From: Alcaligenaceae bacterium
GTDB lineage: Bacteria; Pseudomonadota; Gammaproteobacteria; Burkholderiales; Burkholderiaceae_B
Assembly (NCBI GenBank): GCA_947380655.1
Contig: CANCRX010000006.1
Coordinates: 1-64,000 of the forward strand
Reading direction: 5' to 3'
Length of the DNA stretch: 64,000 bases
Positions within the stretch are counted from its first letter, which is position 1. The number at the start of each line of letters is the position of its first letter. Below the pieces are notes generated by a model. The model made no database searches. It was not told the DNA's origin and was given only the letters and a program-made list of their open reading frames with translations. The translations under genes were made by a program, and so were the position numbers. Below are positions 51,581 to 59,796 of this stretch, in pieces.

Positions 51581-51602
51581 AAAAAAACCGCGCATCGCGC
51601 GG
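51581..51602 (-). terminator. Terminator of the phosphatase gene
   Basis: Stem CCGCGC / GCGCGG with loop ATC (51588-51602). On the leftward strand it is followed by seven T (A-run 51581-51587). The T-run on the other side means it could also stop rightward transcription. It separates the phosphatase gene from the isc operon promoter. Confidence 0.8.
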
Positions 51603-51623
51603 CTTTTTTAAACACAAACGGAA

Positions 51624-52115
51624 TCAGGCCGCCTGATACTGCGTTGCGCGTTTGCGCACTAGCTCCAGCACACCCTGACAAGAGTCCTCGAGATAATCCA
51701 GGACCTTACCAAAGCCTTCAGGACCACCGTAGTACGGATCAGGCACCGTTGCTTCTTCGAATTCGTTAGCAAAGCGCATCAGAAGCATTAATTTGTGGTG
51801 ATGGGGCTTAGGACACTGCTGCTGCAAAGCAGACAAATCGTCCCAGTCCATCGCCAAAATCAGATCAAACTCACGAAAATCGTCAGCTGTAATCTGGCGT
51901 GCTTCAGTACGAGTAATCTCGTAACCACGTTTTTTCGCTGCCACTAACGCACGCGCGTCAGGGGCCTCGCCAATGTGGAAGCTATGTGTAGCCGCAGAAT
52001 CAACCCCTACCACCTCAGAGAGGCCGGCATCTTTGATCAAATGGCGGAATACGCCTTCAGCACTGGGCGAGCGGCAAACATTGCCCATGCATACGAAGAG
52101 AACTTTTGTCATCAT
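51624..52115 (-). CDS. Low-molecular-weight protein-tyrosine-phosphatase
   Basis: Cytosolic phosphatase of 163 residues. The P-loop C-x5-R-S is in VLFVCMGNVCRSPSAEGVFRHL at the N-terminus. The general acid Asp lies in VPDPYYGGPEGFGKVLDYLEDSC, as in all LMW-PTPs. The reaction is hydrolysis of phosphotyrosine in proteins or small substrates; the partner kinase is not in the window. Two adjacent ATG codons are possible starts. A clear terminator follows. Confidence 0.94.
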   Translation of the reverse strand: MMTKVLFVCMGNVCRSPSAEGVFRHLIKDAGLSEVVGVDSAATHSFHIGEAPDARALVAAKKRGYEITRTEARQITADDFREFDLILAMDWDDLSALQQQCPKPHHHKLMLLMRFANEFEEATVPDPYYGGPEGFGKVLDYLEDSCQGVLELVRKRATQYQAA

Positions 52116-52186
52116 GGTGCATAGTGTGAGGGAAAACCCGTAAGATGTCTAGCTTTTTTTTTCACGCTCCTCCGGCGCACAGCAAG

Positions 52187-52298
52187 ATTAAATATATTAA
52201 TAAATCTTTTAATTTCAATTACTTATTTAATTAATGTTACCTATTACATTAAAAATATAAATTTTAAAATAAAAAAAAATTAACAAATTTGTTACAAC
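52187..52298. other. Very AT-rich intergenic stretch with palindromes
   Basis: The 213-bp gap between the phosphatase and uvrB genes (52116-52328) holds about 110 bases with only around one G or C in ten. It contains the perfect palindromes ATTTTAAAAT (52261-52270) and TAACAAATTTGTTA (52281-52294). No gene, RNA or T-tailed GC hairpin is seen. It may be an intrinsically bent or easily melted site, or simply upstream DNA of the phosphatase gene. Confidence 0.6.
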
Positions 52299-52328
52299 AA
52301 TGCACTGCAAGCACGCACATCACACAGA

Positions 52329-54581
52329 TTAAGCACCAGAAAGAAGCACTTTTTCTTTAAGTATACGAAGCTGATCCCGTGCTGCGGCAGCTTGTTCAAA
52401 CTCCAGATTACGCGCATGGTCGAGCATAAGCTTCTCCAGGCGTTTGAACTCTTTAGACAACGCCTTTTCATCTGAGAGTAACGCGGTAGAGAACCCATCC
52501 TCGGGCTGATCCCTGAAAGCGGGTGCGACAATCCCGTCAATCAATTCACGAACCGCTTTGCGCACACTCCGCGCCTGAATACCGTGTTCTTCATTAAAAG
52601 CGACCTGCTTGGTTCTGCGGCGTTCGGTTTCACCCATTGCGCGCTTCATCGAGTCTGTGATGCGATCTGCATACAAAATCGCACGGCCATTCAGATTGCG
52701 TGCCGCACGACCAATCGTCTGAATCAAAGAACGGTCAGACCTGAGAAATCCTTCTTTATCTGCATCAAGAATAGCGACCAAAGAAACCTCAGGGATGTCG
52801 AGCCCTTCGCGTAACAGGTTAATCCCTACCAACACATCAAACACACCGAGACGCAAATCCCGAATAATCTCCACCCGTTCAACGGTATCAATATCAGAGT
52901 GCAAATACCGTACTCGTATACCGTGCTCCGCCAGATAATCCGTCAGATCCTCAGACATACGCTTAGTCAGCGTTGTGACTAACACACGCTCCTCAACGGC
53001 CACGCGTAACTTGATCTCACCGAGTAAATCATCGACTTGAGTGCGAGCAGGCCTGACCTCGACAATCGGATCGACTAGTCCGGTCGGTCGCACGACCTGC
53101 TCGACAACCTGGCCGGTAATCGCATTTTCATAATTGCCCGGAGTCGCCGACACAAATACACATTGACGCATGCGCGCTTCAAACTCTTCCATCTTGAGCG
53201 GACGGTTATCCATGGCCGAGGGCAGTCGAAACCCATAGGTCACGAGTGTTTCTTTGCGCGCGCGGTCACCGCGATACATTCCACCGAGCTGCCCAATCGT
53301 GACGTGACTCTCATCGATAAACATCAACGCGTCTTGCGGTAAATAGTCGATGAGTGTGGGAGGCGGATCTCCGGGAGCGGCTCCCGACAAGTGACGAGAA
53401 TAGTTTTCGATACCTTTGCAGAAGCCAAGTTCGGCCAGCATCTCTAAATCAAAGCGCGTGCGCTGTTCAATGCGCTGCGCCTCGACCAAGTGTCCATTGT
53501 CGACAAAGTATTTAACCCGTTCACGCAATTCCTGTTTAATCGCGTCGACGGCCCGAAGCACCGTATCGCGAGGCGTGACGTAATGAGAACCAGGATAAAT
53601 CGTAAAGCGAGGAACCTTTTGCCTGACTTTCCCTGTCAAGGGATCAAACAATTCGAGACTCTCAACCTCATCATCAAACAAGTTCAAACGAATCGCCAGC
53701 TCAGCACTTTCTGCAGGAAACACGTCGATGGTCTCGCCACGCGCTCGGAAGGTTCCACGCACAAACTCTGAATCATTACGGTCGTATTGCATCGCCACCA
53801 GACGCGCGAGAATTTCTCGACGCTCAATGCGATCGCCCGTTCGCAAACTAAGTACCATCGCATGGTAATCACCTGGGTTACCGATACCGTAAATACAGGA
53901 AACGGTGCCAACAATAATGGTGTCGCGGCGCTCAAGCAGACTTTTGGTGGCAGACAAACGCATTTGCTCGATGTGCTCATTGATCGAAGAGTCTTTTTCA
54001 ATGAACAAGTCACGCGTCGGCACGTATGCCTCAGGCTGGTAATAGTCGTAATAAGACACAAAATACTCAACCGCATTTTTAGGAAAAAATTCCCGCATCT
54101 CTGCATAGAGCTGCGCAGCGAGTGTCTTATTCGGTGCGAGCACAACGGCAGGTCGACCCAGCCTGGCAATCACGTTGGCCATCGTAAAAGTTTTACCCGA
54201 CCCCGTTACGCCCAGGAGTGTCTGATGCATCAGGCCATCACGAATTCCCTCCTCGAGCAAATTGATTGCATGGGGCTGATCACCGGCAGGTGGATAAGGT
54301 TGATACAACTGAAAGGGACTGTCGGGATAGCTGACGAAACGCGCTTCTTCGAGGCCTGTGGAAATCGTTGCATGAGGCGCAACAGTACTGACGCGCTTTT
54401 GCGACAATTCGTGCGCGATCGCTGCAGGCAACGCGGCTGGCTCGAACGCAGGCGCGGAGGTCTCTTGCTCTGCCTGTGCATCAAGTGAGGATTGCGCTAA
54501 ATTTTCAGCGGCAATTTTTGCTGAAGTTTGTGCTGCAATTTCTGCTGCCGTGCTTTTCTGAGGTTTTTGTGGCTTGGCCAT
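52329..54581 (-). CDS. uvrB: Excinuclease ABC subunit B, with N-terminal extension
   Basis: DNA-damage-loading helicase of nucleotide excision repair, 750 residues. The UvrB body starts near residue 89 (FQLYQPYPPAGDQPHAINLL). It has Walker A GVTGSGKTFTMAN, the beta-hairpin region EYFVSYYDYYQPEAYVP, FIDESHVTIGQ (DEAD-like), motif V-VI GINLLREGLDIPEVSL and QTIGRAARN, and a C-terminal UVR motif (LEFEQAAAARDQLRIL). About 80 extra Ala/Gln/Lys-rich residues precede it (MAKPQKPQKSTAAEIAAQTS...), beyond the usual roughly 670. The ATG at 54581 is the only start giving the whole frame. No SOS box is visible between uvrB and the divergent aminotransferase gene. Confidence 0.95.
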   Translation of the reverse strand: MAKPQKPQKSTAAEIAAQTSAKIAAENLAQSSLDAQAEQETSAPAFEPAALPAAIAHELSQKRVSTVAPHATISTGLEEARFVSYPDSPFQLYQPYPPAGDQPHAINLLEEGIRDGLMHQTLLGVTGSGKTFTMANVIARLGRPAVVLAPNKTLAAQLYAEMREFFPKNAVEYFVSYYDYYQPEAYVPTRDLFIEKDSSINEHIEQMRLSATKSLLERRDTIIVGTVSCIYGIGNPGDYHAMVLSLRTGDRIERREILARLVAMQYDRNDSEFVRGTFRARGETIDVFPAESAELAIRLNLFDDEVESLELFDPLTGKVRQKVPRFTIYPGSHYVTPRDTVLRAVDAIKQELRERVKYFVDNGHLVEAQRIEQRTRFDLEMLAELGFCKGIENYSRHLSGAAPGDPPPTLIDYLPQDALMFIDESHVTIGQLGGMYRGDRARKETLVTYGFRLPSAMDNRPLKMEEFEARMRQCVFVSATPGNYENAITGQVVEQVVRPTGLVDPIVEVRPARTQVDDLLGEIKLRVAVEERVLVTTLTKRMSEDLTDYLAEHGIRVRYLHSDIDTVERVEIIRDLRLGVFDVLVGINLLREGLDIPEVSLVAILDADKEGFLRSDRSLIQTIGRAARNLNGRAILYADRITDSMKRAMGETERRRTKQVAFNEEHGIQARSVRKAVRELIDGIVAPAFRDQPEDGFSTALLSDEKALSKEFKRLEKLMLDHARNLEFEQAAAARDQLRILKEKVLLSGA

Positions 54582-54583
54582 GC

Positions 54584-54612
54584 TAGACTTATTCGGGTAA
54601 ACCCCCCATTAT
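54584..54612 (+). promoter_or_regulatory. Candidate promoter of the aminotransferase gene
   Basis: TAGACT (54584-54589) and CATTAT (54607-54612) are spaced by 17 bases and lie 28 bases before the ATG. Each matches its sigma-70 consensus at four of six positions. It overlaps the uvrB 5' region, so the two divergent promoters share about 60 bp. Confidence 0.35.
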
Positions 54613-54640
54613 GTCTTAAAAATCTTACATTTAAAAAACA

Positions 54641-55846
54641 ATGAGCACCCTATTCCAATCTGTTGAATTAGCACCACGCGATCCCATTCTTGGCCTGAAT
54701 GAGCAATTTAATGCGGATACACGCCCTACCAAGGTCAATCTCGGCGTTGGTGTCTATTTCGATGACCAGGGTCGTATCCCTTTGTTACAAGCGGTCCAGA
54801 AGGCTGAATTAGCACGTGTACAAGCCGCTGTTGCGCGAGGATACTTACCTATCGAAGGGATCGCCGCCTACAACAAAGGCGCACAAGAACTCGTATTGGG
54901 TAAAAACTCCCCTCTGATTGCAGCAGGACGTGTCATCACGATGCAAGCACTGGGTGGAACGGGCGCACTAAAAATTGGTGCAGACTATCTCAGACTACTT
55001 GTACCCAATGCAAAGGTTGCGATCAGTGATCCAAGCTGGGAAAATCACCGTGCACTGTTTGAGCGTGCAGGGTTTGTTGTAGACAACTACACCTATTACG
55101 ATGCCGCGACACATGGCCTGAATTTCAAAGGCATGCTGGATTCGCTCAATGCCATGCCTGCAGAAACCGTGGTGGTCCTTCACGCATGCTGCCACAACCC
55201 CACGGGTGTTGATGCAACGCCAGAGCAATGGAAACAAATCGCTGAACTCGTCAAAGCTAAAAATCTGATTCCATTCTTAGACATTGCCTACCAGGGCTTT
55301 GGTGATGGACTCGAGCCTGATGCAGCGGCTGTGCGCATTTTTGCCGACATGGATATGACCATGTTTATCAGCTCGTCATTCTCCAAATCATTCTCACTGT
55401 ACGGTGAGCGAGTCGGAGCACTGACCATTGTGACAGGTAGCAAAGACGAGTCCAGTCGCGTACTGAGCCAGATCAAACGCGTGATTCGCACCAACTACTC
55501 CAACCCTCCGACACACGGTGGAACGGTGGTTGCCAATGTCCTGAATACACCCGAACTCTTTGCATTGTGGGATCAGGAACTCGCTGGTATGCGCGACCGT
55601 ATCCGTCTGATGCGCACGCAACTCGTCGACAAACTCAAAGAATACGGCGTGCAGCAGAACTTTGATTTTGTGAAACAGCAACGCGGGATGTTCTCCTATT
55701 CCGGGATGACCTCTGCCCAGGTGGACCGTCTGCGCGAAGAGTACGGTATTTATGCAGTGAGCAGCGGCAGGATTTGTGTCGCCGCCCTCAATAGCGGCAA
55801 TATTGATGCGGTCGCGAAGGCAATTGCAGCAGTTTTGAAAAGCTAA
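54641..55846 (+). CDS. Aspartate/aromatic aminotransferase, class I
   Basis: PLP-dependent transaminase of 401 residues, AspC/TyrB subgroup. MSTLFQSVELAPRDPILGLNEQFNADTRPTKVNLGVGVYFDDQGRIPLL is the family N-terminus. HACCHNPTGVDATPEQW binds PLP and substrate. The Schiff-base lysine is in SSSFSKSFSLYGERVGAL, and RGMFSYSGMT carries the substrate Arg region. It interconverts aspartate or aromatic amino acids with 2-oxo acids; AspC and TyrB cannot be told apart here. No Shine-Dalgarno is clear. A strong terminator follows. Confidence 0.93.
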   Translation: MSTLFQSVELAPRDPILGLNEQFNADTRPTKVNLGVGVYFDDQGRIPLLQAVQKAELARVQAAVARGYLPIEGIAAYNKGAQELVLGKNSPLIAAGRVITMQALGGTGALKIGADYLRLLVPNAKVAISDPSWENHRALFERAGFVVDNYTYYDAATHGLNFKGMLDSLNAMPAETVVVLHACCHNPTGVDATPEQWKQIAELVKAKNLIPFLDIAYQGFGDGLEPDAAAVRIFADMDMTMFISSSFSKSFSLYGERVGALTIVTGSKDESSRVLSQIKRVIRTNYSNPPTHGGTVVANVLNTPELFALWDQELAGMRDRIRLMRTQLVDKLKEYGVQQNFDFVKQQRGMFSYSGMTSAQVDRLREEYGIYAVSSGRICVAALNSGNIDAVAKAIAAVLKS

Positions 55847-55870
55847 CATCTCACCCAGTTCGTACCCAGA

Positions 55871-55904
55871 CAAACAGCCCGGTTTACACCGGGCTGTTTG
55901 TTTA
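55871..55904 (+). terminator. Rho-independent terminator after the aminotransferase gene
   Basis: A perfect 13-bp stem (55871-55883 with 55888-55900; core ACAGCCCGGT) with loop TTAC is followed by TTTAT. It starts 24 bases after the stop codon and insulates the lexA promoter. Confidence 0.92.
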
Positions 55905-55916
55905 TACAGATACTGG

Positions 55917-55966
55917 TTGCAAACACAGTAATAGTTAGGCATAATATTAACTGTATATAAACACAG
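55917..55966 (+). promoter_or_regulatory. lexA promoter with SOS box
   Basis: A sigma-70-like TTGCAA (55917-55922), 17 bases, then CATAAT (55940-55945), precede the LexA box CTGTATATAAACACAG (55951-55966), a CTGT-N8-ACAG operator. The box covers the expected transcription start, so bound LexA would block initiation. The lexA ATG is 11 bases further on. Confidence 0.88.
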
Positions 55967-55977
55967 CCAGGTGAAAA

Positions 55978-56751
55978 ATGTCGATCAAACTGACGGACCG
56001 CCAACAACAAATTCTCGATCTGATTCGTCAGGCTGTGATCAATACTGGATTTCCCCCTACCCGCGCGGAGATTGCGCAAACCCTGGGATTTAAATCCGCC
56101 AACGCCGCTGAGGATCACCTGCGCGCACTCGCCCGCAAAGGCGTCATCGAGTTAACCGCAGGCGCCTCGCGCGGCATTCGGCTGACCGAGCTTGCACAGG
56201 AATTTTCAGGTGAGACGGACTCTTCGCGTGACTATTCCAATGATCAAGCGGATCTGGATCAGATTGATTCGGCGAGTGACTTAAGTGGTAATTTAAGAAA
56301 CAACGCCTCAGACATACGTACTGGAAATATCCCAAAACTGCGCGATCTTCCAGGTGCAGGCAATATTCTCCTGCCGCTAGTTGGCCGCGTTGCAGCAGGA
56401 TTTCCTATCCTCGCGACAGAAAACGTAGAAAAAGAACTCAGCGTTGATCCAAACCTCTTCACCCAGCGCCCTGACTATCTGCTCAAGGTAAAAGGCCTCA
56501 GCATGCGTGACGCAGGCATTTTAGATGGGGATTTGCTGGCTATTAAAAAAACCAGCGAAGCGCGCAACGGTCAGATCGTTGTTGCACGCATCGATGATGA
56601 GGTCACCGTCAAACGCCTGAGCAAACAGGGCTCTGTCATCCAGCTATTACCCGAAAACCCAGATTTCGAGCCGATCGTGATTGAGCCAGGTCAGGACTTC
56701 TCGCTTGAGGGCATCGCGTTAGGACTTATTCGAAATACGCCCCTGCAATAA
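55978..56751 (+). CDS. lexA: SOS repressor LexA, with long linker
   Basis: Self-cleaving repressor of the SOS regulon, 257 residues. The N-terminal winged helix is KLTDRQQQILDLIRQAVINTGFPPTRAEIAQTLGFKSANAAEDHLRALARKGVIEL. The C-terminal S24 domain has the cleavage site A140-G141 in VGRVAAGFPILA, Ser175 in VKGLSMRDAGI and Lys212 in DEVTVKRL. Distances among these equal those of E. coli LexA (A84, S119, K156). The linker between the domains (about 75-125) is some 56 residues longer and is rich in Asp, Ser and Asn. AGGTG precedes the ATG. Confidence 0.96.
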   Translation: MSIKLTDRQQQILDLIRQAVINTGFPPTRAEIAQTLGFKSANAAEDHLRALARKGVIELTAGASRGIRLTELAQEFSGETDSSRDYSNDQADLDQIDSASDLSGNLRNNASDIRTGNIPKLRDLPGAGNILLPLVGRVAAGFPILATENVEKELSVDPNLFTQRPDYLLKVKGLSMRDAGILDGDLLAIKKTSEARNGQIVVARIDDEVTVKRLSKQGSVIQLLPENPDFEPIVIEPGQDFSLEGIALGLIRNTPLQ

Positions 56752-56764
56752 CAGGGACAGGCAA

Positions 56765-57145
56765 CTATTCATTCTCGCGCCATTGTGCAAGTGCGCGTCG
56801 GTCGCGCTTGGTAGGCCTGCCAGTAATTTCATTGGCAGGCTCAGCATAGAATTTTCTTCGTTCAGCTAAGGTCTGCTTTCCCAATAAGCTTTCAGGCGTC
56901 TCGTCATACAAAAGCTTAGCCAAAGGCGCTGCACGCCTGGTTTCTGATACCGTTCGGACAAACAATTCTGTGCGCTCCTGCTCACGCATGATTGATAATT
57001 TATCCCCGATTTTCACAGCACGCGCGGGCTTGGCACGTTCGCCATTCACCTGGACACGCCCTGCTTCTACCGCAGCAACAGCAAGGCTGCGAGATTTAAA
57101 AAATCTCGCAGCCCATAACCACTTATCAAGACGGACAGTATCCAA
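56765..57145 (-). CDS. hslR: Heat-shock protein 15 (S4-domain ribosome rescue factor)
   Basis: A 126-residue RNA-binding protein. The S4 domain is VRLDKWLWAARFFKSRSLAVAAVEAGRVQVNGERAKPARAVKIGDKLSI. A basic C-terminal tail (TGRPTKRDRRALAQWR) follows. E. coli Hsp15 binds stalled 50S subunits carrying peptidyl-tRNA. No ATG or GTG opens the frame at the right place. The start appears to be TTG at 57145, giving (M)DTVRLDKWLWAARF, which fits family length. It follows lon by 29 bp on the same strand and so may share the lon heat-shock promoter. Confidence 0.9.
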   Translation of the reverse strand: MDTVRLDKWLWAARFFKSRSLAVAAVEAGRVQVNGERAKPARAVKIGDKLSIMREQERTELFVRTVSETRRAAPLAKLLYDETPESLLGKQTLAERRKFYAEPANEITGRPTKRDRRALAQWRENE

Positions 57146-57174
57146 CTTAAAACTAATCTTTCAGTGTGGAATGA

Positions 57175-59622
57175 TTAGTGCTTAATCACTGGATCAGTAA
57201 CGGGTACCGCTTCGCTTTTAGCCACGACTGCTTCTGCAGGCGCCACATCAGGCAATGGTTGCGGTACACGCTCAAGTGCAACCTCGAGTACTTTATCAAT
57301 CCAGCGAACGGGTACGATTTCGAGCTGATTCTTAACGTTGTCAGGGATCTCCGAGAGGTCCTTGACGTTTTCCTCTGGAATCAACACGGTCTTGATGCCG
57401 CCACGATGGGCTGCAAGCAGTTTCTCTTTCAAGCCACCGATCGCAAGGACCTCACCGCGCAGGGTAATTTCACCCGTCATCGCAACATCTGCACGTACCG
57501 GAATACGTGTGAGCGCAGACACCATCGCCGTTGTGATCGCAATACCTGCAGAGGGACCATCTTTAGGTGTAGCGCCTTCGGGAAAGTGCACATGAACGTC
57601 GCGTTTTTCAAAGACAGTATCAGCAATCCCTAGCTTTTGTGAGCGTGAGCGCACAACAGTTCGGGCCGCTTCAACCGACTCTTTCATGACATCACCGATC
57701 GACCCTGTACGCTGGATCGCACCTTTACCGGGCATATCGGCGACTTCGATTGTGAGCAAATCGCCACCAACTTCCGTCCAGGCGAGTCCATTGACCTGAC
57801 CGATCTGGTTTTCTTTCTCGGCCATACCGAAACTGTAGCGGCGTACACCCAGATAGTCATGCAGATTCTCTGAGGTTACAACCACCTGTGGCAGCGGCTC
57901 TTTGGATTTGGCGGCTTTGGCAGCCTCTGCATCGGCAAGTAATTTCTTGACGACCTTGCGGCAGATCTTGCCCACATCACGCTCGAGCGAACGCACTCCT
58001 GCTTCGCGGGTGTAGTAGCGCACGATGTCACGCAATGCAGACTCCTCGACCTTGAGTTCCTCGGGCTTGACGCCGTTGTTCTTCATGACCTTGGGTAACA
58101 AATGCGAGCCAGCAATATGAATTTTTTCTTCTTCGGTATAACCCGAGAGACGAATGACCTCCATACGATCGAGCAATGCAGCTGGAATATTCAGCGTGTT
58201 ACTCGTTGCCACAAACATTACGTCTGACAGGTCAAAATCAACCTCGACATAATGATCCTGGAAGGTGTGATTTTGTTCAGGATCAAGCACCTCAAGCAGC
58301 GCAGACGCTGGATCACCACGGAAATCCTGACCGAGTTTATCAATCTCATCGAGCAGAAACAAAGGATTGCGCACAGCCACTTTGGACATGTTTTGCAAAA
58401 TCTTTCCTGGCATCGAACCAATATAAGTCCGGCGATGACCGCGAATCTCAGCTTCATCACGTACACCACCCAAGGCCATACGGATAAATTTACGGTTGGT
58501 CGCTTTAGCGATCGACTGACCGAGTGAGGTTTTACCCACGCCTGGAGGTCCGACCAGACAGAGGATCGGTGCTTTGACTTTATCGACACGTTGCTGAACA
58601 GCCAGATATTCAAGGATGCGTTCCTTTACCTTATCCAGGCCGTAGTGGTCATTGTCGAGCACTGACTCCGCATTAGGGATGGAGTTATTCACTTTGCTCT
58701 TCTTGCGCCAGGGCAAGCCGATCACAGTATCAATGTAGTTGCGCACCACGGTCGCCTCGGCAGACATGGGTGACATCAGCTTGAGTTTTTTGAGCTCGCC
58801 ATCGACCTTCTTACGTGCATCTTTAGGCAGATGCGCCGCAATGATTTTCTTCTCGAGCTCCTCAATATCGGCGCCCTCTTCCCCCTCGCCTAACTCTTTC
58901 TGAATCGCTTTGACTTGCTCATTCAGATAGTAGTCACGCTGGGACTTCTCCATTTGTTTTTTGACGCGACCGCGGATACGCTTTTCGACTTGCAGAATAT
59001 CGATTTCGGTTTCGAGTTGCGCCAGCAACGCCTCGAGTCGCTCAGCAGTCGGAAAAATCTCGAGCATTTTTTGCTTTTGCTCAAGTTTTAATGGCAGATG
59101 GGCAGCAATCGTGTCAGCCAGGCGTCCGGCATCATCGATGCCAGCCAGCGAGGTCAGGATTTCAGGAGGAATTTTTTTATTGAGTTTGACGTATTGTTCA
59201 AACTGACTGACGATCGCCCGTCGCAAAGCCTCAATCTCCGCACCAACCGACGTATCGGGAGCAAGGGGTAAGACTTCGGAAGTGAAATGCGTTTCAACAT
59301 CCTGAATCGCAGTCACGCGCGCACGCTGGGCGCCCTCAACGAGTACCTTAACGGTCCCATCGGGCAGCTTGAGCATTTGCAGGATCGTTGCTACACAGCC
59401 GATTTCATATACATCATCAGGTGTAGGGTCATCTTTACCAGCCGATTTCTGGGCGGCAAGCATAATACTTTTGCCTGCTTCCATTGCAGCCTCAAGGGCT
59501 TTGATTGAGCGTGGTCGTCCAACAAACAGCGGTATCACCATGTGTGGAAATACGACCACGTCACGCAAGGGCAACAGTGGCAAATTAATCGGTTCTGAAG
59601 GCAGGGTCTGGTTTGCAGACAT
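57175..59622 (-). CDS. lon: ATP-dependent protease La (Lon)
   Basis: AAA+ serine protease degrading misfolded and regulatory proteins, 815 residues. The N-terminal LonA domain opens with LPLLPLRDVVVFPHMVIPLFVGRPRS. The ATPase domain has Walker A GPPGVGKTSLG and Walker B LFLLDEIDKLG. The protease domain has the catalytic Ser in PKDGPSAGIAI and Lys in GGLKEKLLAA. The C-terminal tail (PLPDVAPAEAVVAKSEAV) is extended. AGGA precedes the ATG at 59622. A sigma-32-like promoter lies about 85-110 bp upstream. Confidence 0.98.
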   Translation of the reverse strand: MSANQTLPSEPINLPLLPLRDVVVFPHMVIPLFVGRPRSIKALEAAMEAGKSIMLAAQKSAGKDDPTPDDVYEIGCVATILQMLKLPDGTVKVLVEGAQRARVTAIQDVETHFTSEVLPLAPDTSVGAEIEALRRAIVSQFEQYVKLNKKIPPEILTSLAGIDDAGRLADTIAAHLPLKLEQKQKMLEIFPTAERLEALLAQLETEIDILQVEKRIRGRVKKQMEKSQRDYYLNEQVKAIQKELGEGEEGADIEELEKKIIAAHLPKDARKKVDGELKKLKLMSPMSAEATVVRNYIDTVIGLPWRKKSKVNNSIPNAESVLDNDHYGLDKVKERILEYLAVQQRVDKVKAPILCLVGPPGVGKTSLGQSIAKATNRKFIRMALGGVRDEAEIRGHRRTYIGSMPGKILQNMSKVAVRNPLFLLDEIDKLGQDFRGDPASALLEVLDPEQNHTFQDHYVEVDFDLSDVMFVATSNTLNIPAALLDRMEVIRLSGYTEEEKIHIAGSHLLPKVMKNNGVKPEELKVEESALRDIVRYYTREAGVRSLERDVGKICRKVVKKLLADAEAAKAAKSKEPLPQVVVTSENLHDYLGVRRYSFGMAEKENQIGQVNGLAWTEVGGDLLTIEVADMPGKGAIQRTGSIGDVMKESVEAARTVVRSRSQKLGIADTVFEKRDVHVHFPEGATPKDGPSAGIAITTAMVSALTRIPVRADVAMTGEITLRGEVLAIGGLKEKLLAAHRGGIKTVLIPEENVKDLSEIPDNVKNQLEIVPVRWIDKVLEVALERVPQPLPDVAPAEAVVAKSEAVPVTDPVIKH

Positions 59623-59704
59623 AGTGACATCCTAAGAAGTTCTCGGCAAATCCAAACAGGGTAAAGCAGCCGGCGCTTAACCCGTAACTATACGAATATG
59701 TTTG

Positions 59705-59732
59705 TTATATGGACAATAGCTGAAAATTCAAG
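59705..59732 (-). promoter_or_regulatory. Sigma-32 (heat-shock) type promoter of lon
   Basis: Read leftward, CTTGAA (59727-59732), 14 bases, then CCATATAA (59712-59705). This fits the heat-shock consensus CTTGAAA - N11-16 - CCCCATnT closely. It lies about 83 bases before the lon start and after the clpX terminator, so lon and perhaps hslR are likely under RpoH control. Confidence 0.7.
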
Positions 59733-59750
59733 CGCGTGTCGCGCACAAAG

Positions 59751-59773
59751 TAAAAAGCCCCTACAAAGGGGCT
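59751..59773 (-). terminator. Terminator after clpX
   Basis: Stem AGCCCC / GGGGCT with a 6-base loop (59756-59773). On the leftward strand it is followed by five T. It ends the tig-clpP-clpX transcript about 25 bases after the clpX stop. Confidence 0.85.
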
Positions 59774-59796
59774 GGGAACGCATGGGAAAGTGGCTT

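Noticed and set aside
53787..54488. Long open frame (233 codons) on the forward strand inside uvrB
   Set aside because: Antisense shadow of a highly conserved gene, with no recognisable domain and no promoter or ribosome-binding site.
54582..54640. SOS box for uvrB
   Set aside because: No CTGT-N8-ACAG-like sequence exists between uvrB and the divergent aminotransferase gene.
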